Shown piece by piece: positions 9,995 through 18,187 of a stretch of 64,000 bases of DNA. Source of the stretch: Rufibacter ruber (lineage in GTDB: Bacteria; Bacteroidota; Bacteroidia; Cytophagales; Hymenobacteraceae). Each line of letters opens with the position of its first letter. Positions within the stretch are counted from its first letter, which is position 1. The stretch covers positions 55,472 to 119,471 of the forward strand of contig NZ_LRMM01000009.1 in the NCBI RefSeq assembly GCF_001647275.1, written 5' to 3'. Below the pieces are notes generated by a model. The model was not told the DNA's origin, ran no database searches, and saw only the letters and a list, made by a program, of their open reading frames with translations. The position numbers and the translations under genes are program-made.

Positions 9995-10054
9995 AGGAAG
10001 TCAAAATGCACAGTGCCTACCGTGTTGGGCAGGCACTGTGCATTTTGACTTCCT
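9995..10054. terminator. 24-bp perfect hairpin overlapping the stop codon of the GIN-domain gene
   Basis: Bases 9995-10018 are exactly complementary to 10031-10054, with a 12-base loop. The stop codon of the leftward gene (10053-10055) is inside the stem. There is no T-run after it, so it could stabilise the mRNA end as well as stop transcription. Confidence 0.65.
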
Positions 10055-10787
10055 AATTTTGATTGATGAGCTTGCCTGAACCAGAGGTGTAAATTACTAT
10101 GGAAGGAGGAAGGCCCCTATAGTAGAGGTTCCCGCTGCCGGTGATAGATACATCTAATACCTGTGAAACCCACACCTGCTGATAACCAGATCCTGCTATT
10201 ACAGTCTTGGCAGTATCTGTCATCATAGAATACCCTTGTATTCTCCCAGAACCACTTAGCAGGGTTTCTATATATCCCACATTCCCCACTAAGACAATGT
10301 CGCCAGAGCCTGAGTGAAGCAAATTGAGGCTGTTGGTGCTCCCGGTATAGTAGATGGTACCAGAACCTGACAAGTTTAATCTAAGTTTATTCTTGGAGGG
10401 GACCGTCACTATGCGAACCTCACCAGAGCTTTTGAGCTCCACATTCTCAATTTCTGGCATTGAGACATAAAAGGTGGCCTCATTACTAAAATACTCAAGG
10501 CACGCATCTGACCTGATGACAAGGGTATTGTTGACAACTTCAGTAATAATTTCTGGAAGCAAATTATGGAAGGTCTCAACTGTAAGGGAATGAACCGGGC
10601 CTTCCACCACGTGTACATTTCCCGGAAGACGCATATCTATGCCTGTAAAGGCAGAAACATCACGGGTTACTGCTTTTACATCCCCTTTTCCCTCCAGACA
10701 AGGCCCGTCTCCCAGAATATCACAGGCACTCAGAAGCAGGAATACTGCAAGAAAAGCAATTGAGGAGAAAAAGCGCGTAAAAATCAT
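10053..10787 (-). CDS. GIN-domain (DUF2807) lipoprotein
   Basis: 244 residues. A lipobox (FLLLSAC, Cys about 22) predicts anchoring in a membrane. The rest is a right-handed repeat of short strands with recurring GSG turns (SGSGTI, SGSGDI, SGSGRI, SGSGNL, SGSGKL), typical of the 'head GIN domain, putative auto-transporter adhesin' family. It lies 26 bp after the FecR gene and before the TonB receptor, so it is part of that locus; a role in ligand capture or signalling at the surface is inference. The stop codon lies in a 24-bp hairpin. Confidence 0.88.
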   Translation of the reverse strand: MIFTRFFSSIAFLAVFLLLSACDILGDGPCLEGKGDVKAVTRDVSAFTGIDMRLPGNVHVVEGPVHSLTVETFHNLLPEIITEVVNNTLVIRSDACLEYFSNEATFYVSMPEIENVELKSSGEVRIVTVPSKNKLRLNLSGSGTIYYTGSTNSLNLLHSGSGDIVLVGNVGYIETLLSGSGRIQGYSMMTDTAKTVIAGSGYQQVWVSQVLDVSITGSGNLYYRGLPPSIVIYTSGSGKLINQN

Positions 10788-10813
10788 AGAACTGGGCCTC
10801 TGCTAAAGCGAGA

Positions 10814-11863
10814 CTATTGACAGCTGTTGCGTAAGATGGTGTACTGGGAAGATGTCTGCTTTGTAATCTCTAACTCATTAGAGGCGGCAAGAACCTGCAG
10901 AATTTCAGGTAAGCGGGGTGTTTCAAAGGTGCCTGTAAAGGTGCAAACAGCAGATTTTTTCCCTATTACCTTTATTGAAACGTTAAAGTAGCTTTCTAAT
11001 TGCAGCGCCACCTCATCAATAGTTGCACCATTGAACGCCAACGTACGCCAGGCAGGAGCATTGGCTGCGGTTTCAACTTTTGTAATGTTTCCGTTAGCCG
11101 TTAACGTTCCGGTGAAACCCGGTGTTAAGAAAACTTCTTTGCCAATTTTGGGTGAGGAGAGGGAGACCCTGCCGGTTTCCACGGCTACGGTAACCTTTTG
11201 TTCAGAAGAAAGGGCTCTCACATTAAAGGAGGTGCCCAGCACCTTGGTCTGCGCCTCGCCGCTGCGAATGATAAAAGGTTTTTCAGGGTTCTTTTTCACA
11301 TCAAAGAAGGCTTCTCCGGTCAGCTCTACCCGCCTCTCCCGGCCTTTAAAAGCAGTTTGGTATTTGAGGGTGGAGTTTCCGTTGAGGGTCACCTGGCTGC
11401 TATCAGGTAAATAGATCTGTTTTCTTTCTCCTGAAACGGTGGCCACCTGCTCCCACTCAGGGGAGCTGTTGAACTGGAGGTAACCAATCCAGGCAAGACC
11501 GGCAGCCAGTACCAAAGCAGCCGCAAATTTGTATACCTGGTTCCATGGGAAGAGGGCGACTAGGAGTGCATCCTTTTCAGGAGCCTCCATCTCTGAAGGC
11601 TGGTTGTGGTGAAGGGGAAGGTTTGCCTGGGCACAAACTTTCTCCCAGGCAAGATCTGCGTCAGGGTGAAAGTGTAGGTGTTGATCCGTTCCCGTTTGAT
11701 CCCAAATTTCAGAGGCTTCCGCCCATAATTCCATATGGGTTTCATCTTCCTTTAACCAGGAAGAAAACTCCACTTGCTCTTGCTCTGTCAATTCTCCTTT
11801 CAGGGCTTTGGCTATCAAAACCCACTCAGGATTTTCTTGTTGCACGAGTGTTGTCTGTGTCAT
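10814..11863 (-). CDS. FecR-type anti-sigma factor
   Basis: 349 residues in the usual FecR order: cytoplasmic N-terminal segment that binds the sigma factor (1-~105), one transmembrane helix (FAAALVLAAGLAWIGYLQF, about 112-130), the periplasmic FecR domain (about 135-235), and a C-terminal STN-like DUF4974 domain (about 270-340). It relays a signal from the TonB receptor's STN domain and releases the partner sigma factor. The gene for that sigma factor ends 92 bp upstream on the same strand. Confidence 0.93.
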   Translation of the reverse strand: MTQTTLVQQENPEWVLIAKALKGELTEQEQVEFSSWLKEDETHMELWAEASEIWDQTGTDQHLHFHPDADLAWEKVCAQANLPLHHNQPSEMEAPEKDALLVALFPWNQVYKFAAALVLAAGLAWIGYLQFNSSPEWEQVATVSGERKQIYLPDSSQVTLNGNSTLKYQTAFKGRERRVELTGEAFFDVKKNPEKPFIIRSGEAQTKVLGTSFNVRALSSEQKVTVAVETGRVSLSSPKIGKEVFLTPGFTGTLTANGNITKVETAANAPAWRTLAFNGATIDEVALQLESYFNVSIKVIGKKSAVCTFTGTFETPRLPEILQVLAASNELEITKQTSSQYTILRNSCQ

Positions 11864-11955
11864 GTTGCCTATAAGACAGGTAAAGCGGGCGTTACCCCTA
11901 TCTTTACTTAAAGAATTTATTAAACTAATGTTTTACTTGCAGTGCAGCTGTGTAA

Positions 11956-12531
11956 CTACAGTAGAATAAAGAAAGTTATGAGAATTAACAAGAGTTTTTC
12001 TCTCAAGATTCTGAGAGCTTTCCCCATTTGATTCTCTACCGTTTTAGGGGAAAGATCAAGGCTTTCAGCAATTTCTTTATACGTCAGCTCCTCAAACCGG
12101 CTCATCTCAAAGATTAACCGGCACTGTGGTGGAAGAGCCTGCAGAGCTTTCTGCACCCTGGTCTCCATCTCAGTGCCTTCCATGGTTTCCATAGTGGTAT
12201 TGGCAGAGAAGGAAGATTCAAAAGAGGTGGTGTCTTCTGTAAGAACCAACCGTTTTTGCTTTTCAATATAGTTCAGCGCCTGATTGGTGACAGAGCGTAC
12301 AAGGTAGGCTTTGTAAGAAGTGCTCACTTCAAGCACCTCCCGGTTTTGCCAGATTTTGCAAAAAACTTCCTGCACAAGATCCTCGGCGGCCTCTGTGTCT
12401 TTGGTAAAACGCACAGCTGTACGGCAAAGCAATCCGTAGTACTGCTTGAACAGCGTTTCCATAAACTTGGCTTCGTTGGCTTTGAGCAGGAGATGCAGTT
12501 CCTGATCAGAGATAGGTAGGGTTGTACCCAT
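11956..12531 (-). CDS. ECF sigma factor, FecI-like
   Basis: About 191 residues. Region 2 (FKQYYGLLCRTAVRFTKD and AEDLVQEVFCKIWQN, about 25-75) binds the -10 element. Region 4 (LTYKEIAESLDLSPKTVENQ, about 145-165) is the helix-turn-helix for the -35 element. The pattern matches the Bacteroidota 'sigma-70 expansion family'. I chose the ATG at 12531; a GTG two codons earlier (12537) is possible. It heads the FecI-FecR-lipoprotein-receptor locus and probably drives the receptor gene when FecR signals. A TAnnTTTG box lies at 12557-12564. Confidence 0.93.
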   Translation of the reverse strand: MGTTLPISDQELHLLLKANEAKFMETLFKQYYGLLCRTAVRFTKDTEAAEDLVQEVFCKIWQNREVLEVSTSYKAYLVRSVTNQALNYIEKQKRLVLTEDTTSFESSFSANTTMETMEGTEMETRVQKALQALPPQCRLIFEMSRFEELTYKEIAESLDLSPKTVENQMGKALRILREKLLLILITFFILL

Positions 12532-12556
12532 AGGCACAGAGAGTTAAAGTGTTATG

Positions 12557-12564
12557 CAAAGATA
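12557..12564 (-). promoter_or_regulatory. Bacteroidota -7 box upstream of the FecI-like gene
   Basis: On the minus strand this reads TATCTTTG, an exact match to TAnnTTTG, 25 bp before the ATG at 12531. No clear TTG -33 box is seen at the usual spacing. Confidence 0.5.
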
Positions 12565-12680
12565 AAAGAACCTAGGGTTCATCCTATTGCCTTGCCTTAA
12601 AATCAGCCAGTAATGCCCGTATATTTCGCTTTTTTGCTTAACTAGTCAAATAATAACACTATTAATGCGGCTCTTGCCTT

Positions 12681-13994
12681 ATGGAACACGCCTTTCCCAA
12701 AAATGACCCTATTGTCACCCGCGCCTGGTGCTTTTATGATTGGGCTAACTCAGTGTACTCGCTGGTTATCACCACTGCCATTTTCCCAATTTACTATGTG
12801 GCCCTGACCAAGCGGCCAGAGGGGGATTTGACCAGATTCTTTGCGTGGGAAGTGTCGGCTTCTGTGTTGTACAGTTACGCCCTGACGGGCGCCTTTCTGA
12901 TCATAGCATTTCTCAGCCCTTTGCTTACTGCCATTGCTGATTACGGCGGTAACAAAAAGAACTTCATGCGTTTCTTCTGCTACATGGGGTCCCTGGCCTG
13001 CATGGGGCTTTTCTTTTTTACGGAGCAAACCTTCTCCCTGTCTGTCCTTCTTTTCATGATAGCGGCCATAGGGTACAGCGGGAGTATTGTGTTTTATAAC
13101 GCGTACCTTCCTGAAATTGCCACCGAAGACCAATTTGATAAGCTCAGTGCCAGGGGGTTTTCATTGGGCTACATTGGGAGTATGATTCTCCTGATCCTTT
13201 CCCTGGCGTTGGTGCTGTTCCCTGATTTGGTTGGTATTGAGGACAAGGGCCTTCCCGCCAGAATCTCCTTTCTGATGACAGGCCTCTGGTGGTTCGGGTT
13301 TTCGCAGTATTCGTTTGCCCATCTTCCTGAAAACCCGTACCACCAGAAGGCGAAAGGGGGGTACCTGTTCAACGGTTTCAAGGAGCTGGGTAAGGTTTTC
13401 AGGCAGTTGAAGTCCCTGCCTTTGCTTAAGAAGTTCCTCATTGCCTTTTTCTTTTACAACATGGGGGTTCAAACCGTCATGTATGTGGCCTCTCTCTTCG
13501 GCTCTAAGGAACTAAGCCTGCCAGATGAGTCATTGATCACCGTTCTCTTGATTATTCAGGCAGTGGCCATTGGAGGGGCCTATTTCTTTGCCTGGCTGTC
13601 TGGCCGGATAGGCAACACCAAAGCTTTGGCGGTGGCAGTGGTGGTGTGGGTGGGGATTACCATAGGGGCGTATTTTGTCACCACGGGAACGCAATACTAC
13701 ATGCTGGCCTTTGTGGTGGGTGCGGTGATGGGAGGGGTGCAATCTCTTTCCAGATCTACCTACAGCAAATTGCTGCCGGTTACCAAAGACCATGCTTCCT
13801 TCTTCAGTTTCTATGACATCTGTGATAAGGTGGGGCTGGCGCTGGGGAGCCTGGCCTTTGGGCTAACGCAGCAGATCTTTGGATCTATGCGCAACAGTAT
13901 CCTGACCCTGCTGGTGTTCTTTGTTATTGGGCTGCTGGTGCTGCTCACTATAAAATCAAAGAAGTTGGCGGCTACTGAAGAGCTAGCTGCCTAG
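12681..13994 (+). CDS. MFS transporter, UMF1/Atg22-like family
   Basis: 437 residues with about 12 hydrophobic helices. The N-terminus WCFYDWANSVYSLVITTAIF is the family hallmark of the UMF1/Atg22-like major facilitators, as is GGVQSLSRSTYSKLLP in the second half (about 355-370). Relatives export amino acids from the yeast vacuole, but the bacterial substrate is unknown. It stands alone, divergent from the FecI locus and convergent with the amidohydrolase, and ends before a terminator region. Confidence 0.9.
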   Translation: MEHAFPKNDPIVTRAWCFYDWANSVYSLVITTAIFPIYYVALTKRPEGDLTRFFAWEVSASVLYSYALTGAFLIIAFLSPLLTAIADYGGNKKNFMRFFCYMGSLACMGLFFFTEQTFSLSVLLFMIAAIGYSGSIVFYNAYLPEIATEDQFDKLSARGFSLGYIGSMILLILSLALVLFPDLVGIEDKGLPARISFLMTGLWWFGFSQYSFAHLPENPYHQKAKGGYLFNGFKELGKVFRQLKSLPLLKKFLIAFFFYNMGVQTVMYVASLFGSKELSLPDESLITVLLIIQAVAIGGAYFFAWLSGRIGNTKALAVAVVVWVGITIGAYFVTTGTQYYMLAFVVGAVMGGVQSLSRSTYSKLLPVTKDHASFFSFYDICDKVGLALGSLAFGLTQQIFGSMRNSILTLLVFFVIGLLVLLTIKSKKLAATEELAA

Positions 13995-14039
13995 CAAATG
14001 AGAAGAGAAATTTTTGATCAGGCGAAGGAAATACACTCG

Positions 14040-14280
14040 CTGTTTTCGGGCTGTTTTTCAAAAAACAGCCCTAAAACAGAAATACACAGCATCTCCTTCG
14101 TCTGCTTTTTAGAGGGTAATGATTGCTTGCAGCCGCGTGAAGTTTAAATGGAGGTGGCAGGTAGTAAGGTGTTGATTTAATGTTGGTTGCTGATAAACAA
14201 AATCGCCTGGCTAAAGAATTTAGCCAGGGCGATTTTGTTTACTTTTGCCCTGTTTTACGAAAAACAGGCCAGAAACGTTA
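14040..14280. terminator. Two palindrome copies flanking a bidirectional terminator
   Basis: A palindrome copy lies at 14040-14079 (CTGTTTTCGGGCTG...). A hairpin at 14198-14237 pairs AAAATCGCC-TGGCTAAA with its mirror. A second, looser palindrome copy (about 14237-14280) runs up to the stop codon of the leftward amidohydrolase. The genes on either side converge, so a two-way stop fits. No gene is seen between 13995 and 14277. Confidence 0.75.
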
Positions 14281-15933
14281 TGGTTTCCCAAACACCTTCT
14301 CGCCGCTGAGATAGGTGCTGAGTACCTTCACGTTTCTGATGGCTTGGGGTGGAATGGTCATGATATCCTGATCCAGGATCACAAAATCTGCCACCTTGCC
14401 GGCCTCAATACTACCTTTCTGCTTTTCTTCAAAGTTGGCATAAGCAGCCCAGATAGTGGTGCCTTTCAAAGCTTCTTCCCGAGTGAGGGCGTTTTCCATC
14501 TGGAAGCCCCCGGCCGGGTAATTCTTGGCGTCTTGCCGTGCTATGGCTGCGTGAAACCCATATAAGGGGTTGATGTGCTCCACCGGAAAATCTGACCCCA
14601 GCGGAATCATGTTGTTCTGCTGCAACAGCGCTTTGAAGGCATAGGCATGCTTCACCCGGTCGGTACCCAGGCGTTCTCCGGCCCAGTACATGTCTGAGGT
14701 GGCGTGGGTGGGTTGCACCGAAGGGAGAATGCTAAACTTTCCGAACAAGGGTACGTCTGCCGGGTTCACTACCTGGGCATGCTCTATCCGCCAGCGGCGG
14801 TCATTTTTGCCTTGCAGCAGGTTGCCATAGATCTGCAGAATCAGGCGGTTGGCAGAGTCTCCTATGGCATGGGTGTTCATCTGGAAATTATGTTGATACA
14901 GTTCGGCGGCCAGGTCTTTGTACTCCTGCACTGTTTGCAGTAAAAAGCCAGTTTCCAGCGGACGGTCTGCGTACGGGTGGAGGAGGCAGGCACCTCTTGA
15001 GCCCAAAGCACCATCTCCATACACCTTGAAGGAGCGCACGTTCAACCTGTCTGTGGTATAAGGGCCATTCTTGAAATAGTGGCTCTTGTTCTCCAGCGAG
15101 GGGCTCAGCATGGCATACACCCGCACCTTCAGTTCCCTTTTCTGCTGCAAAGAATCAATGAGGTCTACGGCCTCTTTAGGCAGACCTGCATCAACCACCG
15201 TGGTCAGCCCTACAGAGAACAAGTCCTGTTCAGCCTCTTTGAGTGCCTGGGTTAGTTCAGCAACCGAGGGCGACGGCATTTTGGCATACACCAGTTCAGA
15301 GGCGCGGTCAATCAGGATCCCGGTCAGTTTACCGTTGATTACTTCTACCTTTCCGCCTTGCACCTGGGTGTTACCGGTGGTGATCCCTGCCAGGTCTAAT
15401 GCCTTCTGATTGGCCAGGGAAGCATGACCGTCTACACGCTCAATAATAACTGGTACGTCTGGGAAAAGCCTGTCTAAGGTGTCTTTAGTGGGGAATTGCT
15501 TAGTAGACCAATCGTTCTGGTCCCAGCCGCGCCCTGAAATCCATGCCGCCCCGGGGTGCTCCTTGCGGTGGGCCTGCAGCCGCTGCACTACTTCTGCAAA
15601 TGATTTGGTTCCCACCAGGTCTGCTTCCCGTTGGTTCACGGCATAGCCGTAGAAATGGGCGTGCGCATCTATCAGGCCCGGGTACACCGGTTTTCCGTTG
15701 GCGTCTACCTCTTCCTGCGCGCTGTACTTTTCCCTTAGGGCCTCAGATGTTCCCACTTCCATAATCTTGCCGTCTTTCACCGCAAAGGCTTGCGCCTTGG
15801 CAAACTGGGAGTTCACCGTGTAGACGTTGGCGTTGTACACCAAAAGATCTGCTTTTTCCCGCTGGGAGCAGGAGGAGAGGAGCGCCAGCCCCAAACAAGC
15901 TGACGCGCCAAATTTATACAAAGGTTTAGTCAT
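14278..15933 (-). CDS. Amidohydrolase family 3 lipoprotein (YtcJ-like)
   Basis: 551 residues. A lipobox at the N-terminus (LGLALLSSC) suggests export and lipid anchoring. The metal-dependent hydrolase fold begins with an imidazolonepropionase-like small domain and PGLIDAHAHFYG (HxH metal ligands, about residues 88-99). Further on, GRGWDQNDW and VDGHASLANQ are typical of the YtcJ subgroup, and the C-terminal part has RIEHAQ and GSDFPVE. It should hydrolyse a C-N bond in an imported small molecule; the substrate is unknown. It overlaps the AMP nucleosidase gene by 8 bp. Confidence 0.92.
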   Translation of the reverse strand: MTKPLYKFGASACLGLALLSSCSQREKADLLVYNANVYTVNSQFAKAQAFAVKDGKIMEVGTSEALREKYSAQEEVDANGKPVYPGLIDAHAHFYGYAVNQREADLVGTKSFAEVVQRLQAHRKEHPGAAWISGRGWDQNDWSTKQFPTKDTLDRLFPDVPVIIERVDGHASLANQKALDLAGITTGNTQVQGGKVEVINGKLTGILIDRASELVYAKMPSPSVAELTQALKEAEQDLFSVGLTTVVDAGLPKEAVDLIDSLQQKRELKVRVYAMLSPSLENKSHYFKNGPYTTDRLNVRSFKVYGDGALGSRGACLLHPYADRPLETGFLLQTVQEYKDLAAELYQHNFQMNTHAIGDSANRLILQIYGNLLQGKNDRRWRIEHAQVVNPADVPLFGKFSILPSVQPTHATSDMYWAGERLGTDRVKHAYAFKALLQQNNMIPLGSDFPVEHINPLYGFHAAIARQDAKNYPAGGFQMENALTREEALKGTTIWAAYANFEEKQKGSIEAGKVADFVILDQDIMTIPPQAIRNVKVLSTYLSGEKVFGKP

Positions 15934-16696
15934 AGCGCAGGTGCTTCACAGATTCTCCGGAGTCGCGGAGTTCCAGAAGGGAATCAATGCCAATTTGCAG
16001 GTGCTTGGTTACGTAATCAGCCGTGACGCGCAAATCGCTGTCGGCGGTTTTTACCCCGTCTGGCGTCATGGGGTTGTCAGAGACCAGTAACAGCGCACCG
16101 TGCGGAATGTCATTCATAAAGCCCACCACAAAGATAGTAGCCGTTTCCATGTCTACCCCCAGGGCCCTGATGGAGCGGAGGTAGTCTTTGAAATCTTCGT
16201 CATGCTCCCACACCCGCCGGTTGGTGGTGTACACGGTACCCGTCCAGTAGTCCATCTCATGCTTTTTTATCATTGATGAAACCGCACGCTGCAACCTGAA
16301 GGAAGGTAACGCGGGAATTTCAGGCGGAAGGTAGTCGTCTGAGGTTCCTTCGCCCCTGATGGCAGCAATGGGAAGGATCAGATCCCCCAATTTTGATTTT
16401 TTCAGGCCACCACACTTGCCCAGGAACAGCGCAGCCTTTGGCTTAACGGCAGAGAGTAAATCCATGACGGTGGCCGCCATGGCGCTCCCCATCCCGAAGT
16501 TGATGATGGTGATGTTTTCGGCCGTGGCCGTTTGCATGGGCTTGTCTGAGCCTTTGATCTCCACCCCAAACTGGTCTGCGAACATTACCACGTAATTGAG
16601 GAAGTTGGTGAGCAGAATGTATTCGCCAAACTCATTCAATGGCCTGCCGGTGTACCGCGGCAGCCAGTTCTCCACAATCTCTTTTTTTGTCTTCAT
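15926..16696 (-). CDS. amn: AMP nucleosidase
   Basis: 256 residues of the nucleoside phosphorylase/nucleosidase fold. It has INFGMGSAMAATVMDLL (about 70-86), FLGKCGG (about 95-101) and the substrate-binding GVDMETATIF (about 180-190). It matches the shorter AMP nucleosidases of Bacteroidota, which split AMP into adenine and ribose-5-phosphate. The start at 16696 is 76 bp from the divergent gene at 16773. The downstream amidohydrolase overlaps by 8 bp, so the two are translated from one mRNA. Confidence 0.88.
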   Translation of the reverse strand: MKTKKEIVENWLPRYTGRPLNEFGEYILLTNFLNYVVMFADQFGVEIKGSDKPMQTATAENITIINFGMGSAMAATVMDLLSAVKPKAALFLGKCGGLKKSKLGDLILPIAAIRGEGTSDDYLPPEIPALPSFRLQRAVSSMIKKHEMDYWTGTVYTTNRRVWEHDEDFKDYLRSIRALGVDMETATIFVVGFMNDIPHGALLLVSDNPMTPDGVKTADSDLRVTADYVTKHLQIGIDSLLELRDSGESVKHLRYD

Positions 16697-16701
16697 AGTC
16701 T

Positions 16702-16740
16702 ATTTTTGTTCTGTTTTAGGAAAAACGGCCCGGAAACGGC
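16702..16740. repeat. Palindrome family copy between divergent genes
   Basis: A decayed copy (TTTTTGTTCTGTTTTAGGAA then CGGCCCGGAAAC) between two divergent start codons. It cannot act as an ordinary end-of-gene terminator here, which argues that the family is not only a terminator. Confidence 0.6.
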
Positions 16741-16760
16741 TTTTTAGGGATTCAACTTCT

Positions 16761-16768
16761 TACCTTTG
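16761..16768 (+). promoter_or_regulatory. -7 box four bases before the start codon
   Basis: TACCTTTG matches TAnnTTTG and is followed after 4 bases by the ATG at 16773. With the usual start distance, transcription would begin at the ATG, giving a leaderless mRNA. Confidence 0.45.
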
Positions 16769-16772
16769 CCGT

Positions 16773-17240
16773 ATGGAGCAGCTTTCTTTGCCAGCGTTTT
16801 CTTACAAACTTAAGGAATCTGACGGTAAAACCTTTATCTATGATGCGGTACGCCGCAAGTGGCTGGTCCTGACTCCTGAAGAATGGGTAAGGCAACATCT
16901 GCTCCATTTCCTGCATGCCTATCTGCAGTACCCAAAGCCTCTCATGAGCGTGGAGCGCGGCACCCGCTACAACAGACTTCAGAAGCGTACAGATATCTGT
17001 GTATACGGCGGAGACGGGAAAGTTTTACTTCTGGTGGAGTGTAAAGCCCCCACCGTGCCTATCTCCACCCAGACGGTGCAGCAGGCGGCGGTGTATAACC
17101 AGACCATCAAAGCGCCTTACCTGCTGCTCAGCAACGGGCACCACCACTACTGCTGGCGGGTAGCCGAAGACGGGGTTTCCTTAGAGCCCCTGGCCGAATT
17201 ACCTCCCTTTGACCAGTTAAAGAAGGACGGGGTACGGTAG
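16773..17240 (+). CDS. HSDR_N-domain protein (type I restriction R-like N-terminal domain)
   Basis: 155 residues. The frame is open further upstream but overlaps the divergent amn gene, so the ATG at 16773 (MEQLSLPAFSYKLKES) is the credible start. The core shows the PD-(D/E)xK-like pattern with RTDICVY and LLLVECKAP (about 75-95), as in the stand-alone HSDR_N proteins widespread in Bacteroidota. No helicase or methylase gene is nearby, so a restriction role is unlikely; function unknown. A palindrome copy follows the gene. Confidence 0.85.
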   Translation: MEQLSLPAFSYKLKESDGKTFIYDAVRRKWLVLTPEEWVRQHLLHFLHAYLQYPKPLMSVERGTRYNRLQKRTDICVYGGDGKVLLLVECKAPTVPISTQTVQQAAVYNQTIKAPYLLLSNGHHHYCWRVAEDGVSLEPLAELPPFDQLKKDGVR

Positions 17241-17262
17241 TCTCCCTGCGTGGTTGCTTTTT

Positions 17263-17302
17263 CTGTTTTAGAACTGTTTTTCAGAAAACAGGCCGAAAAC
17301 AG
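17263..17302. repeat. Palindrome family copy
   Basis: CTGTTTTAGAACTG and CAGGCCGAAAACAG around a TTTTCAGAAAA centre, 22 bp after the HSDR_N gene, in terminator position. Confidence 0.75.
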
Positions 17303-17673
17303 AAATTTATAAAATAGCTTCCTTCTTCTGCTCTTAGGGTTTTGGCCTATTCTGTAGCAGAACTTTTTAGGTTTTTACCGTGCTCTTCAATCAACCCAAT
17401 AGTATTCCTGCTTATCATGCAAACAGTAAGGAACCGGTTCAGGTTGTAAAGGGGCCGCAAGCCACCGAAGAACCTTCCGCGCATTAGAGAATAGGAGAGG
17501 GGGTAAGGCTACTGCCTCATGACAGGTGCCAGCTGCCGCCATTCTGGGGCCAGGTCCCAGACTTGAACCAGTGCCTTGTATTTAGCTTCTGCTGTTGCTG
17601 TGCACTTCTGCTTCTATAGCCACTCACTTACGCTAATGGTCCTCACATCTGCTACTGGTACTCCTGCTTTCAC

Positions 17674-17917
17674 CACTTCTGCCCTTGGCTGATGTGCGCA
17701 GCACGGGTTCGCCTCAGGCTAGCGGATCAGCAGTAGTTACCTGCAGAGGCAGACAAAAGAAGTGAAGCTGATCAGTAATTGAACCCAAACCAGTCCTGGG
17801 GGTGAGCGCCTCTGTTACTACGGTGCCGAAGGCAACGCCAAAGGCGTAGTTTTAACAGCAGTGCGAGTCGCCAGGACGGGGCCCCGCGGCCGTGAGCGCT
17901 TACTGGAAAAGATGAAC
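17674..17917. repeat. Structured interspersed element, copy A (candidate ncRNA)
   Basis: One of three ~245-bp relatives (others at 41051-41300 and 55832-56075). Order: CACTTCTGC, then a GTGC-GCA-GCAC hairpin, CTCAGGCTAGCGGAT, a helix GTCCTGG (17793-17799) / CCAGGAC (17871-17877) enclosing small hairpins GCC-GAA-GGC (17825-17833) and ACGCC-AAA-GGCGT (17835-17847), then CCCCGCGGCCGTGAGCGC. Helix bases change in pairs between copies. It lies between converging genes, in a 947-bp gene-free region. The strand of any transcript is unknown. Confidence 0.7.
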
Positions 17918-18120
17918 AATACCGCCAGTGAAGCACTGCAGCAACCAGCCTAGCCAAGGGAACAGCGGACTACGCATTGCAGCAACAACAGCAGCACTGG
18001 AACAATGTACCCTATGAGGCAGTACATTAACGCCACAGTCAAGGAAATAAAGGACTATCCTATTACAACAGCAAAGGCACTGCCTCAACCAGCCTGTCAG
18101 GGGAAAAACAGACAACACTT
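17918..18120. repeat. Degenerate tail of copy A
   Basis: Contains GGAACAGCGGACTACGCAT (about 17959), a motif that recurs once or twice in the tail of each copy of the element, plus CAGCA-rich filler. No gene is apparent. Confidence 0.5.
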
Positions 18121-18135
18121 GCCAGCAGCATAAAT

Positions 18136-18166
18136 AAAAAAGCCTTCTGAGAAATCAGAAGCTTTT
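18136..18166 (-). terminator. Terminator of ald
   Basis: On the minus strand AAGCTTCTGA pairs with TCAGAAGGCTT and is followed by a T-run, 22 bp past the ald stop codon. Confidence 0.8.
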
Positions 18167-18187
18167 AAAGAAGATGAAAACAAGCTC

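Noticed and set aside
17772..18118. Two leftward frames of 61 and 72 codons within structured copy A
   Set aside because: Related frames occur in the other copies only because the DNA is alike; changes follow base pairing, not codons.
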